Shown: in pieces, positions 46,969-59,000 of the stretch | Layout of the letters: each line of letters begins with the position of its first letter | How positions within the stretch are numbered: the stretch's first letter is position 1 | Assembly: GCA_039545315.1 (NCBI GenBank) | Contig: BCIM01000001.1 | Coordinates: 2,761,783-2,825,782 of the forward strand | DNA length: 64,000 nucleotides | Origin: Kondoa malvinella | Taxonomy: Eukaryota > Basidiomycota > Agaricostilbomycetes > Agaricostilbales > Kondoaceae | Direction: 5' to 3' | Program-made: the position numbers and the translations under genes | The notes under the pieces: generated by a model | Databases searched by the model: none | The model's input: the letters and a program-made list of their open reading frames with translations, nothing else | What the model was told of the DNA's origin: nothing

Positions 46969-47303
46969 GGTGGAGCCTGGCAGAAGAAGACGAGATTTCT
47001 TGAAAGTAAACAACGCGGCTTGGTGAAACATCAATATTTCACAGACTGCCTCGTGGCTCGACGCGCCTAAGCCCTTAGCCTGTCTTGCTGCCACCAAGCT
47101 CTTCTCTCTCCCGCTGCTAGCATCGACTATATATTTCAATTCACTGCACAATTGGCCAAAGCTTCTACTTTGCCGAAAGCGGAAAGCCCTGGTCAGGTCA
47201 GACCAGTGAGGGGCATTTTGATTTCCGCCAGTCATGAGGTCTGTGTTCCAGCACTGCGCTGGCTTTGCGCTCTCGTTCCTCCTCTGCCATCTCACCTCGA
47301 ATC
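46969..47303. other. Promoter region between divergent RDH54 and RING genes
   Basis: A 335-nt intergenic stretch between two starts. Several short frames overlap on the minus strand (47295-46970) but lack family features. It should hold both promoters. Confidence 0.4.
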
Positions 47304-49498
47304 ATGGGCCGTGATCCTGCCATTTTCCTTGATCCTGTTAGCGATCGCCTGAGTTGCGCTATCTGCTTGGATGTACTGCACGAGCGTACGTCCGGCTCGC
47401 TCAAATCTACGCGTTGAGAGAGCTGATCTGCCATCTAGCAGCATATGTTGGCTGCGACCAAGACCATTGCTTCTGCAAGGCCTGTCTCGAATCACATTTT
47501 GCTATTGGTAACCAAGACCGGTCATCATTTGGCTTAGATGCTGCCTACCTACGCGAATCCTCAGCTATACTCGAAGATCAGACTCATACCATGGAAGAAC
47601 GACTGGCCAATTTCAGAGGGTTTATGGCTGGCACTGCAGCACGTTGTCCTTTGGATCGGGAAATTGTCAATTCTTCCCGTATGAAGGCTGCTGTCTTTGT
47701 TGCGAGGATGATTGGGGACTTGAAAGTCAATTGTCCTTTCGATGGATGCGATTGGATTGGATTGGCATCGGATGAGCACGAGTTCACTGTGAGCCTGCTA
47801 ACTTTTGCTTCAATGCCGCTTCTCATCTGGTGAGCTGCAGTGCATACACAAGAGCGTCGTCTGTGCTGGATGCAGGAAACAATTCGGCGAAGAAGAGATT
47901 GAAGAGCACGAAGAAGAATGCGGCGAGATTATTGTATCATGCGAGCAAGGGGCAGAGCGCTGTGGGACGTGAGTGTACTTTCACCATCTCTCCTACAGTC
48001 GTCTGACATCATCCGCGCCCGTAGCCTACGCAGAAAGAACGCGCGCGAACATGCCAAAATCTGCGCCTACTACCGCTGTCGTTTCAGACTCGAAACTGGT
48101 CCATGTACGCATCAAGGAACAATCATTGACGTATGGCATCACGAAAGCTTGCATTTCCTCTTCGACACTTATCAACCTGTCTTTGATGGTATCGGAACTC
48201 TTCCTCGCGCGGAATCCATCGAACCTGAGGCTGAAGCCAATGCTGAACTGAGCGATGATCCTGGGCCTTGGTCAACACCTGTGTCTCCAGTAATCGACAC
48301 ATCTACAGCTGATTCCATATTCGCAAGCCTAGCTACACGCCCGTTGTCTTTCAGCGGCTTCATTGATTCCCCGCCTCCAGTAACCCATTCTGCTCCTCGT
48401 GGCGGTCCCTTGCGCTTTCTACCAACGAACACTGCGATACCCTTCAGTCAGACTTCAGCTCTCATCGGCGCCCCGACATCTGAAGCTTCGCGCCCTTCTA
48501 CTTCCACAGCAAGCACTTTCGGCTCCTTTTCTCGTTTTGGACGTCCCAATGCAGCGGCACCTCTGCCTTCATCGTCCTCTTCTTTCGATTTTCGAGGTCT
48601 CTTCGGTGCAAGGACTGTTTCAGAAGCACCACAAATTCCACCTGCCACTACCTCAGTCCATAACGCTGACGATTTTTTGGCCACGATGACTAGATCGACG
48701 GACAATCCAATCGCTCGTCCAACTCCAGCCGCTCAAGCTGATCTATTCGGACCGTCAATCTCATCTGGCCATATGCCAAGCACGAATTGGGAAGATATGA
48801 CAGCTAGAATTGATGCGAGGGTAGCTGCAAGTCAGAGGGTCAGATTCGGAGAGACGGAATATGCATTCCCTGATCGATCTGGGAGATTTGAAGAGCACGA
48901 AGAAGGCCTGGCAGAATCAGAGGAAGAGGAAGAATATGCTGCAGCGAGCATGCCGGGTGGTTTCTCGTCCGGAGTACAACAGGCGGAACTCTATCGCGCC
49001 ACGATGAACTTCAATACAGCTCAATCCAACGAAATGCCGCAAAGCTCTGTAGCAGATCGCCTGGCATCAAGATTGCAAATCACCGCTGGAGAAGAGTCAC
49101 TCGCAGTCAACCCTCCATTGCAGTTCAGGCGATTCTGGGAGTTCTCAACCCGTACTGCCGATGGTAGAGCGCGTTCGCGTTCCGTTTCCGGCTCAGTGAG
49201 TCTAGCCAATCCACGCCTGGAACTTGGCTGATTGTCCTAGTATGAGTTCCGCTTCGCCCGCTACACAACTATTTCCAATTCACCTGGATCTCCTCGCGCT
49301 ATTCTCCTTCCTTTTCAGTCTCGCCTAAACTCTCGGGCGGAATCAACGAAACGAGCCTTCCGCCGTACTCTCGCGTATCGAATCATGCACTACGACAGTA
49401 AAGCAGCCCAGCGGTCTCTTAACCGGTGCTTGGACGCGGCTGTAAATTCTCCCTATGATCCTCGATTGGCTAGCGGTGGTTGGATCTTTCGGTGCTAA
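47304..49498 (+). CDS. RING-finger, TRAF-type zinc-finger protein
   Basis: The N-terminal C3HC4 RING is spliced as LSCAICLDVLHEP and YVGCDQDHCFCKACLESH, with the last pair CPLD about 70 residues on, a long insertion within the finger. TRAF-type zinc fingers follow: VNCPFDGCDWIGLASDEHEF, then CRKQFGEEEIEEHEEECGE and AREHAKICAYYRC. The remaining 350 residues are Ser/Pro/Thr-rich and disordered with an acidic patch (AESEEEEEYAAAS). The last exon is reached by a 49-nt intron (GTGAGT to CCTAG) joining SVSGS to YEFRFARYTTISNSPG. It ends PRLASGGWIFRC at TAA 49496-49498. The protein is probably an E3 ubiquitin ligase; substrates are unknown. Start ATG 47304. Confidence 0.7.
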
Positions 49499-50114
49499 TG
49501 CTGGTATTGCTACGCGGTAGTATTGAGTGTGGATGAGTTGTTCATGAAAGGGTTGAGTTCAGACTTGTTGTACATGAATTGTACATGAATTGCTAGACGT
49601 CGTGCTTTCAGTCCGGCGAATTTTTCCTCATGATCAAGCGAAGCAACCACTTCCGTGTGCGTTTCCGTCGCTCTCTTTGTCGCTGAGTCTTTCACTCTCC
49701 CCAATTCCGCTCCTCTTGCCTCAACGCAACAGTATGCCGGATGTGCAGATGGCTCCAGAGAAGAGTGAAAAGAACCAGCTAGAGTATGCTCAGAACTTGC
49801 CTTCTGTGCCAGAGTACGAGCGATTTCCCACCTTTCGTCAAAGTAATACGCGCCTAGAGGGATAACGATTCAGTCAATATTTGCCCGCGTTTCTCGATGA
49901 TATAGCGCAGGATGGGGCTGGTCTGTCCTAGGAGGGTATAAATGCAGAGTGTTGCGACATACAAAAGGGAATAGCATACTCCAATCCAATACGAGCTCTT
50001 TATAAGCACTTCAAGTTCCACACTCAATTGCTGGACGAGAATGTTCAGGAGGGCAGATTGGTAAAGGGCAGACATACGGGTAAGTCTCGTCGCGTGCTAC
50101 CTGTCTGAAAGGAA
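49499..50114. other. Gap with two weak small frames
   Basis: A plus frame from ATG 49734 (MPDVQMAPEKSEKNQLEYAQ) stops at 49865 and might be a short protein or exon. A minus frame 50075-49854 is hydrophobic (SYWIGVCYSLLYVATLCIY) and might be a membrane-anchored exon downstream of the paralogue pair. A pyrimidine-rich tract lies near 49670-49715. None is firm enough to call as a gene. Confidence 0.25.
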
Positions 50115-50342
50115 TCAGCATGAGGTCCAATGCGCAGGAATAAACTCACCCGTCCCTTCCTTACGTTGGCGACATAGCCATGGGTTGGAACAAGCTGTCA
50201 CCACTTGACACTGAGGATAGAGACGCAGAGCGTCGCAAATAGTTGACGTCGACAACCACGACTTGCTCGATAGGGTCCGAGGAAGAACTGTATCAAGGTC
50301 AGAGGTAATACTTAAGGAAGGTGAATGGCTCACTGAGACCTT

Positions 50343-50820
50343 TCAGGCGAAGAATCGGTCTTGTCGGAATCCACATCGGTCACAGCCTGCGCCGAAGACA
50401 TTAGGTACCACAACGACAGCTTTGCGAATGGTCCTCACCAGCAGAAGGTTGTGTACTGCGCGCAACACCATGGCGTGTGTTGCTGACGGAAACCGAGACA
50501 CAAACGCCCAAGCTTCATCGTTGTGGCACTGTTGTAGGCATCGGCCAAAATGCATTGTGCTAGCGAGCGGTCTCTGATATGCAACACGCGCCAAACTGGA
50601 AGTCTGCCTGTATCGTGAGCTCATGTGCTCAGAGCCGAAGGGGATGTGCTAACTCTTGTTGCAGCAAATCCTCAACGTCAGCAAGAAACTCCTTCTCCTT
50701 CTCTGCGTAGAAGGGTTGCACAAGCGGCCTAGATGTCGTAAAGGGGATTTCGCTCGTTGAAGGTCCATTGTCAGACTTGTACGTGGGAGGAGGCTGAGTT
50801 GGAGAGGTGGCTTTGTCCAT
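50343..50820 (-). CDS. Hypothetical protein, tandem paralogue A (3' end unresolved)
   Basis: Exon 1 starts at ATG 50820 (MDKATSPTQPPPTYKSDNGP) and ends FLADVEDLLQQE. A phase-2 intron (GTTAGC to ATACAG) follows. Exon 2 reads QTSSLARVAYQRPLASTM, FGRCLQQCHNDEAWAFVSRF, then SATHAMVLRAVHNLLLV and VVVVPN. Another intron probably begins GTCTTC after VPN; exons beyond it (down to about 50115) are not resolved. The conserved core is helical, with a FPxAT motif. A second copy with the same layout lies 1 kb upstream on the same strand. Function and family are not recognised. The Pro-rich start has no signal peptide. Confidence 0.5.
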
Positions 50821-51382
50821 AAGGCTGTTATAAGCAAACGATATGGTGGTTTCCAAGACCCTGGATGCCCTCAAAGTTCAAACTCCGACATATGACGGAA
50901 TGGGGCAGGTCGCCGTGAAAAGGTGAAGTAATACATGCTGTGCGAGGGAATACATAGTCTGAGTACAGATACACTGGCAATCGCTATGCAGGGTTATCAA
51001 CGCGCTTGACTCAAATAATCTCTTGCGATAGAGGAGATCTAGAAGAAGAAGACATCGCTGCAAGTCATACCATCAGCCGGAGACCACAAGAATCGCTCGA
51101 TGCAGCATACCTTTCTGCAAGGGTTTGCGTTTGCCTGCGACTAACGAATGAGCCTATTTCACTGGAATGGAATGCTGCTCACCCATTCTGCTCATGCGCT
51201 GGGAGGGACATGCCCTCACACCCTGAACTGGTGCCGGAGTAGACTTGGATTGAGATCGAGGACGGTAGTCTGTGCAGGACGGTTGTCTATTTCTTCGAGC
51301 CGCTTGCTGGACTGTGAGGTGATCAGCGCGGGCCTCGAGAGATGGCGCGAGCATACTAGCAGCCCCCAAATACGGGCGATTG

Positions 51383-51799
51383 CTAACCAAATCCAGCTTC
51401 GGTCGCTGCCTGTGAATACAAGACATGAGCGATGGCAAAGCAGCCAGCGCGATTGACGCACAAGAGCACACGGTTGATCTCTTGCAGTAGTATAGCTATA
51501 GTAGCCTGAGGAAAACCGATTAAATGCTCCCAATCCTCCCCAGAGCGGCATTTCTTATAGGCATCCGCCAGAATGGATTGAGCCATATTGGAGTCTCGCG
51601 CAGCAAGTCGCCGCCATGTTGGATTCCTGTCGTTGCGGATGATCGGAACAGGGAGCAAGACCCCAAGCTGCAGTACTTACTCATTTGCAAGGGCGTCCCT
51701 GACTTGGTTCAAGAACGACGTTTCCTCGGCAAGTTTTGTCTGGGAGCTCTTCTTCGAGAGGGCTAGCTCGCCAGCTGTCGAGGGATCCGCGATCTGCAT
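51383..51799 (-). CDS. Hypothetical protein, tandem paralogue B (3' end unresolved)
   Basis: Exon 1 starts at ATG 51799 (MQIADPSTAGELALSKKSS) and ends FLNQVRDALANE. A phase-2 intron (GTAAGT to CGACAG) follows at the same codon position as in paralogue A. Exon 2 reads NPTWRRLAARDSNMAQSI, DAYKKCRSGEDWEHLIGF and PQATIAILLQEINRVLLCV, and ends CFAIAH before a probable GTCTTG donor, again matching A. Shared pattern: FLxxVxDxLxxE, a Cys, a Trp about five residues later, FPxAT, and a leucine-rich helix. Identity is low but lengths agree within one residue, so the duplication is old. Later exons down to about 51210 are uncertain. Confidence 0.5.
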
Positions 51800-52176
51800 G
51801 ATCTGACGAGATGTAGTATCGCTGTCCTCGAAACCATGAGGGAGTATGGCTGTCTCGAGTCAAGAACCGAAATAACAACAAACGCCAGAATCTGTCACTG
51901 CGCGCGTGGCTGCCCATATTTCTATAGCTTCAGCAAAATCGCATGCTCGCATTATGCACTAGCTTTGGTTCACGATGATCACCCTCGCATATTGGTGTAG
52001 CCTGTGTGATTAGATTGACTATCTGAGTTATGCTAGGAATTGAATGTGGAGACTGGATTTGTAATGAACTCGTGGCTTGTGGCTTGTACCAATGTTTGTA
52101 GCAGGAAGGATGTATCGCTTCAGTAAAGATATCAGTATTGGTTGATAGTCTATCTAGCATTAGCTCTACATTGCAC
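51800..52176. other. Intergenic stretch with no supported gene
   Basis: About 375 nt between paralogue B and the HIS3 3' end. Minus frames here (51917-51681; 52160-51930) overlap other exons or lack features. Nothing further is seen. Confidence 0.35.
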
Positions 52177-53071
52177 GCTATAGTACACCCTTGGTTGAGG
52201 GCACTTCTGATCCACCCGTCTTTTCCGCTGCTTGCTTCAGTGCCAATGCTAACGATTTGAAAGCTGATTCTGCCCTGTACGAGTGGAAGATGAATTGCAT
52301 GAGAACAAATTCATTCGCCTCTCTTCCACGTACCTGTGATGATCGTTTTCGCCTTTGAGACAGTCAACATGCAGTGTGATGTTGGCTGCTATTGCGAAAG
52401 AGTGGAAAACATGTGGAATCATTTCGCATGACAGGTCGCCAATCTTTTCTCGTTTCTGTAGACCGATTCAGCTTGAAGATGAATGATACAATGGGGAAGA
52501 GACTTACCAGACCCATATCCGCACAGCAGTACGGCCGCGATGAGATATCGACTACTGATCGAGAAAGGGCCTGTCACGGCAATTCAGCTCCACAGCGCAG
52601 AGCGAAGGACCAGCATACCTCGTCTAATGGCGCATATCCTGTGCCGTATCTCCTTATGCCTTTCACAGGTCCAAGAGCTTTCCTCCATGCTTCACCTAAT
52701 GCCAAAGCACAATCTTCCGCAGTGTGATGATCGTCTATGTGCAAGTCGCCTTTGCAGGTGATGGCCAACGACATGCCTGTGTGCGACAACTTAGTCGCTG
52801 GCCTCTGTCTCCCCTTCAAAGCCCACCTCCATGTTTCGCCAATGCATGAAACATCTGTGCCAATCCCAAAATTTCATGAGTCCTCTGTCATTTCTTCTGC
52901 TCAATAAAAGCATACATGGTCCAAGAAGCCTATGCCTGTGCTGACGTTGATGACTTGAATTTGATCCGGTGCATGGTCCAGTGCAATCGCCACGCGAATA
53001 TCCGTCTCATTGGTAGTTCGGGCTACACTGGCACTGCGCTCTGTGCTTAATATTTCTTGAGGAAGTGACAT
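52177..53071 (-). CDS. HIS3: Imidazoleglycerol-phosphate dehydratase (histidine biosynthesis)
   Basis: His3 dehydrates imidazoleglycerol phosphate to imidazoleacetol phosphate in histidine synthesis, using Mn2+. The reading is full length: [92 protein letters not shown] and [20 protein letters not shown], ending STKGVL. The His clusters ([27 protein letters not shown]) that bind the metals are intact. Four or so introns interrupt it, including one starting GTATGC after PLDE. Start ATG 53071; stop TAG 52179-52177. It is divergent from the oxidoreductase gene with a 187-nt spacer. Unlike in some fungi, no fusion partner is attached. Confidence 0.93.
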
Positions 53072-53258
53072 TTTTTGCTTAAAGTGGTGGTCAATTCGGG
53101 TCAAAGCGTGTCATAATTCCTAGGCTTGGACTCGCACGAGCAACTTCTAAAGTAGCTCACAGAACAGCACAGCCTTATCGTAGGTCGTCAGTCTCCCTGT
53201 CACGGCGTGCAAAGCCTGACAATTCCGTGCAAGTTCTCGACGCATCATAATTTCAAAC

Positions 53259-55920
53259 ATGTCAAGTCCCAGCGTACCAAGGCGTAGTTTCTCACGCGGT
53301 GATCGCTCTGGATCAATGTCTGGAACTCGTCACGGCTTACAATCATTGACCATGTCGTCTGGCGAACCTCAACACAGCTCGCACATTGTTGGCAGCCCAA
53401 CTCGCACTTCTCAAGGCCGTCGCAGCACCGGAGGTACTTCAATGCGCAGACCCAGTATTGGCTTTGATCGTTTGGGATCCATGTCGTGCGTGTTTCCTTA
53501 CACCGCATCTCGTTTTACGTTCTTTGTCTCATCTTTGCGCAACGTTTTCTATTCTACAGTATGGCCCCCATGCCAAAAGGTCGGTGCTCCTCCTTGCCTC
53601 GTTTCTTTTACTTCTCTTCCCACTCTGCTGGCGCGAAAAACTTTTTTCGCACTATTCCTATAAAACTTGCTTTGGGTGAAAGATCAGAGCTGACGCTATC
53701 ATGCGCGTTTCTTTTCGTCTTTTCGCTGGTCTCGTTTCCGTCAAACCAAAAGCCGGCGGAGATTTCAAGGTCGTCTTTATTGGTGCTGGCAACATCCAGT
53801 CAGTTGTCAATCCGTCTTGTGGATTATCTGTTTGCTCAATCGTGTGGTTGTCTAGCTTTGGCTCGCCAGAGGGACCATGGAACGTATGCTACAATTTACA
53901 AGACATCTGCAATAGGCTGACAGAATTTGCTCTAATAGCACTCGTTCCGCCTAGAGGTCAGTGTCGCGAATCGTGAAGCGCGCTAAGCTCATCAGGGTTT
54001 CTTCATTGACAGCACAAGCTAGGCCCTCGTCTGAAAGTTATCGGTCTCGTCGACCCAGCTCGCAGCAGAGCAGAAGACGTGATCAGCAAGAAGATGGCCA
54101 GCTTCGTAGCAAGCGCCTACAAAGACACGAAGGTGCGTCTATCTTCGCTATGGCACGTCAAATATTGACCTCGTCTTCGCACAGCTATTCAACAACTGGG
54201 ACGAATGTGTTGATGGATTGAAAGCGGCCAAAGAAACTCCTCACGCTGTCCTCATCGGCAGTCCTGCTGCCTACCATGGCTCAACTGAAGCCGGTGCCGA
54301 TCTGGAACTACAAGTACTCAAAGCTTTCCCTAACGCTGCTCTGTTCGTTGAAAAGGTCTGTTGGATCGATCTCTTGCCATGCTTTTGGCTGAGAATTGGG
54401 CCCGCTTTCAGCCAATTTCCGCCTCGCCCGTTCCTACCTGTCTTGACCTGGCTCAGATCATTGAAGACCGTCGAACAGTCTGCTCTGTTGGTTACATGTT
54501 GCGCTACTTGAAGGTCGTCCAAAGGATGAAGAACATTTTGGAAGAAAACAACTTGACTGTTATGGCTACTGTGGCTCGTTACGTTTGCTCGTATGTCCTT
54601 TTGCTCTCGCTCTTATGCGCGCTGTGCTGATTGGGATGATAGATACGCGAAAATTGCATCTCCTGTACGCTCGAGCCAGATGATTCAGACAGAGATCTGA
54701 TTCAACAGGTTGTTGGTACAGGTGTGGTGGACCAAGTCGAAGAGGTATGAATGCTATCTAGCGTGATGACGCGAGCTGTTCTGATCTATTCATATAGCTG
54801 CGGACCTATTGTCGAGCAAGGAACTCACTTCGTCGATTTATCAAGGTTGGTGTCGGCTGAGAGTTTGAGCTTTATGCTTATATCTTGTTGGCGATCCAAC
54901 AGATACTTTGGCGGTGAAGTCCTACTAGACTCTGTTCAAGCCAGCTCTTTGGAATGGTCAGCGCCAATTTCCTGCCGAGCTCTAGAGCTCTAAAGCATAC
55001 ATTGGATCTGACAGGTACGAAGAAGCCGGTAAACTCGACGTCGTGCCTGTAGACGAAGAGAAGATTGCTGAAGATGACCGAGTGCCTCGAGTGACTAGCG
55101 CTACTTGGTCAGCTATGCCGTGTCTGCTATCACATTGTGCTGATTTAGACACGGTGGTGTTCGGCTGACAGGAAGTACGCGAATGGTGCTGTCGGATCGC
55201 TCACCCATGCTCTCGTACTGCAAGGAACCAAATGTAAGCCTTTCCTTCGAAGCTTTGGCATTTCGCCCATGTGTATGGATTAGACTCGACCGAACTGGAA
55301 ATCTATGCTGATGGATGGCAATTGAAGCTAGTCGACGCTTACAATCAGCCTACTTTGGTAAATTTCGCAATCTTATATTGAAAGTCGGCTTATATGGTTG
55401 GTCTAGCACTTGAGGACACCCGAGTCTGACTTTGAGGAGATTATCTTCGAAGAGTGAGCTCGCATGCATGTGCTTTCGGCCAGCCTGATGTAGACTTGTG
55501 TTGCGTTCACAGAGATGACGATGTAAGCTGCTTTGCTTTGATATTATAAGCCATCACTCACACAGTATTCTTTTTTAGCCATACTTGTGAGCTTCAGCTA
55601 TAACCCAGATGTTGCGCTGAGACGTTTGCACAGCGGCGAGATTTCAGCTTTCGTTGATGCTGCAGAAAGTCACCACAGCAGCTCAGCTGTTGCAGATGAT
55701 GACGAAGAGAGCGGTATCCTCGTCAGTCTTTGCCTTTCACCGGTGTCAATGAGTCTGACCTTCTATGCAGTCTTCCTTCCGCGATGCGGCAAACACCTAT
55801 GCTTTGACTTGGGCAATCAAAGAGCAAAGCGAGAAGTCTCTTGTGAGTTTCGATTACCCTATGATCATCAACTTGGTCTCACTGGTGTCTGCCTAACAGA
55901 AAACCAAAAGGGTCGAGTAG
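53259..55920 (+). CDS. Gfo/Idh/MocA-family NAD(P)-dependent oxidoreductase
   Basis: The N-terminus is a Ser/Arg-rich extension (MSSPSVPRRSFSRGDRSGSM) of about 75 residues. The Rossmann fold starts FKVVFIGAGNI and continues SPEGPWN, LKVIGLVDPARSRAEDV, VFNNWDECVDGL and PHAVLIGSPAAYHGST. The catalytic EKP motif is intact (ALFVEKPISASPVP, across an intron). RTVCSVGYMLRYLKVVQRM and a second domain follow (CGPIVEQGTHFVDLSRY; GSLTHALVLQGTNY; TELEIYADGWQLKLVDAY). The ending is YALTWAIKEQSEKSLKTKRV across a GTGAGT intron (TAG 55918-55920). The substrate is probably a sugar or polyol derivative but cannot be named. About fifteen introns. Very short exons occur near the middle. Confidence 0.8.
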
Positions 55921-56095
55921 ATCCAGATCGGCAGTAAAATGAAATTCGACGTCTTCCAATTCGTTTCTCGCGCATAAGGAAGGGATAATGCAGTGAATCT
56001 TTGCCAAGCAGCAGCAATGTACATAGACAAAGCAAGCAACAGACGAAGTCGGCATGACGCGTTTGTTGTTTATTGTTGACATCCGACAACGAGCC

Positions 56096-59000
56096 ATGTC
56101 AGGCTTTAGACGTCCATACCGTCCACCAGGACAGCAGTCAGAGCCTGTGTTGCACACTGCAGCTGATTTGGATCGCATGCAAAACGAGCAAGCGTTGTCA
56201 TCTCGAACTTTGAATTGGTTGCATCAAGGTTACGCAGGCAATGGGCAGCCTACGTACCAGGACGAAGAAGCACCTCAGCTCAGTCGAGAACCTTTCCATT
56301 TTCGCTCTGCTGCCTCTCGTTCCGTTCCTTTGTCACCTCAAGGCGGACCCAACGTGTATGAAGATCCGCCGATGCGACAACCCTTCCAGCCTGTTGAGCA
56401 GTCGTACACCTACCAGCAGCTTGATGAGCGATACGAGCAACTTCCACGTCCCAGCTATCGTTCTTCTGTTCCTCAGTCTGTCCAGACACAGCAAGCGATC
56501 TATGACTACCAGGACGCTCCTCAAGCTCAGACACGCAGATTCCAGCCTCGCTCGCTCGATACTGGTTCCAGACCTGTGATTCGACAGCTTCAACAGGCAA
56601 GGCCTTCGATCCAGCCTGTCGTGCAAATGCAGCAGCCAACACATCAACAGCCAAACTATCAGACGCAAGCTTACGAACCTGATGAGGAGTTCTATGGCGA
56701 TGATGATCTTGATGCTGGTCAGTCATTTGGCTAGACACTCTTTGCGTTACTAATTTGTCTACAGCTATCGGGAATTTGCCTGCTACGCCTGATCGAGGTT
56801 CCAATATTTACATCGGGCAGAACAACTTTCCTCCGCCTCCTCAACCTGCTGCATTCCGTTATCAGCAGGCACCAACTGCCAGCACTTCTGCTCGTCCGGC
56901 AGCACCTTCTGGACCTATCGAGAGCGGCACAAACCGAGGCGCTGCTTTGAATAATGGCATTAGATTGAAGGCAGTCGCTGATCTTCGTGAGTATCGGTCA
57001 AAATGTAGATGCTGTGCTGATCAGGTTGCAGCCGATCAATACCGTCAGCTGTTCAAGTTTGGCGTCTTCAATGCAGTCCAAAGTTCATGCTTCGACACGC
57101 TCTATACATCAGCTCAAAACGTTGTCATCTCTTCTCCGACCGGCTCGGGCAAGACAACGCTCTTCGAATTGGCCATGCTGCGTGAACTCAACAATGCCGC
57201 GCCAGATCAGAAAGTCAAGTTCGTCTACATGGCACCTACAAAAGCCTTGTGCAGCGAGAGAGTCAAGGACTGGACCAAGCGCTTGCACCACCTTGGCCAG
57301 ACTGTAGCTGAAATCACCGGCGACATGACTGCGGAATGCTGGTCCCTTGCTCGCAAAGCATCTCTTATCGTTACTACCTTTGAGAAATTTGATTGTGTGT
57401 GCTACCCATTGTTTGCGGAGTCATGCGCTGATGGTCTATTGTAGCAATGACACGCTCGTGGCGACAGCAAACCAAATTCTTTGACACCATCCGTCTCGTT
57501 TGTATCGATGAGATCCACGGGCTGAACGACGGCGCTCGAGGTGCTACTTTGGAAGTTGTAGTCAGTCGCATCAAGACTCTGGGCAACAATGTCCGCTTCA
57601 TTGCGTGAGAAATTTCCCTTTGGCTCTACAACTACATCTGACAATTATGTAGCGCTTCTGCTACTGTGCCGAATGCAAACGATGTCGCGACCTGGATCGG
57701 TGATGGTGGACAGCCAAATGTCGAGCAGGGGCAATCTATCGCAGGTAATGGTAGTGCCAAAGTATTCATCTTCGGCGACAATTTCAGGCCTGTTCCGCTC
57801 AAGAAGTAAGCTTTTCTCTCATAGCAGTTCGTTCATCTGACTCTTTGCAGATTCGTCTACGGCTATCCACCTACCAAGAACGATTTCATGTTCACTGCAT
57901 CTCTCAATAGCAAATTGATGGACTTGATCAAGCAGCACGGAAAGAAGAAAGCTGTGTTGATCTTTTGCAACACGCGTAATGGTCAGTAGCGTCGTCTCTT
58001 TGAACCCGAGCTCACATTCATGACAGCATGCGTACAAGTAGCCGCCCAGATAGCGAAACAGTATAGTGAGCATAGTGGACAGAAGCCTTGGGCGGCGATC
58101 GTCAGGTCGGTACTCCTAAGAGGAGTGTAACCCCAGCTGAATTCTTGCTTAGACCACATGTCAAATTTGGCAACTCAAAGCTACAAGATTCTGCCGTTTC
58201 TGCCGTTGCCTTCCATCATGCTGGACTGTCCCAAGAAGACCGCAAAGCAGTAGAAGAAGGCTTCATACAAGGCTCGATCAAGGTTCTAATCTCTACTTCT
58301 ACTTTAGCAGTTGGAGTGAATCTTCCAGCCTTTCTTGTCATCATACGCGGCACCTTCAATTATGCTGCTGGCGAAGGCTCTACACCCTACTCGGACCTTG
58401 ACATACTCCAAATGTGAGTCGCGTCATTGTTATCCGACGTACTGGCTAATGGTGTTACAGGATGGGTCGTGCTGGTCGACCTCAATTCGATACTGAAGGA
58501 GTCGTCGCTATCATGACTCAGCAAGAGAACAAATCTCATTTCGAAAAGCTCGTGAACTGTCAAGCACCCCTAGAATCATCATTGCACAAGAACTTGACTG
58601 AACACCTGAACTCGGAAATCAGCCTCAAGACGATTACTTCCATCGAATCTGCTGTATCCTGGCTGCAAAATACCTTCTTCTATACCCGCTTACAGGCCAA
58701 TCCGCGCTATTACGGTCTTGATGGCTCTGGAACCGCTCAAACTGCCAACGAACGACTCGAAGAGCTAGTGCTAAACAATGTCCAGCAGCTGAATGAGAGC
58801 GGTATTCTTCAGCAAGACGAGGGCACATCCGATCTCCACTCCACAAGCGGAGGCGAAATCATGGTATGCTTGACATCGATGGTAGCAGCGCCCAGCTCAA
58901 ATTCTCTTAATCACAGTCGCGATATTGCATCAAAGTACAGACATTCAACAAGTTTTCTGCTCTGAACAATTGCGACCAGCGGACTCTGGCAAGTCAAGTA

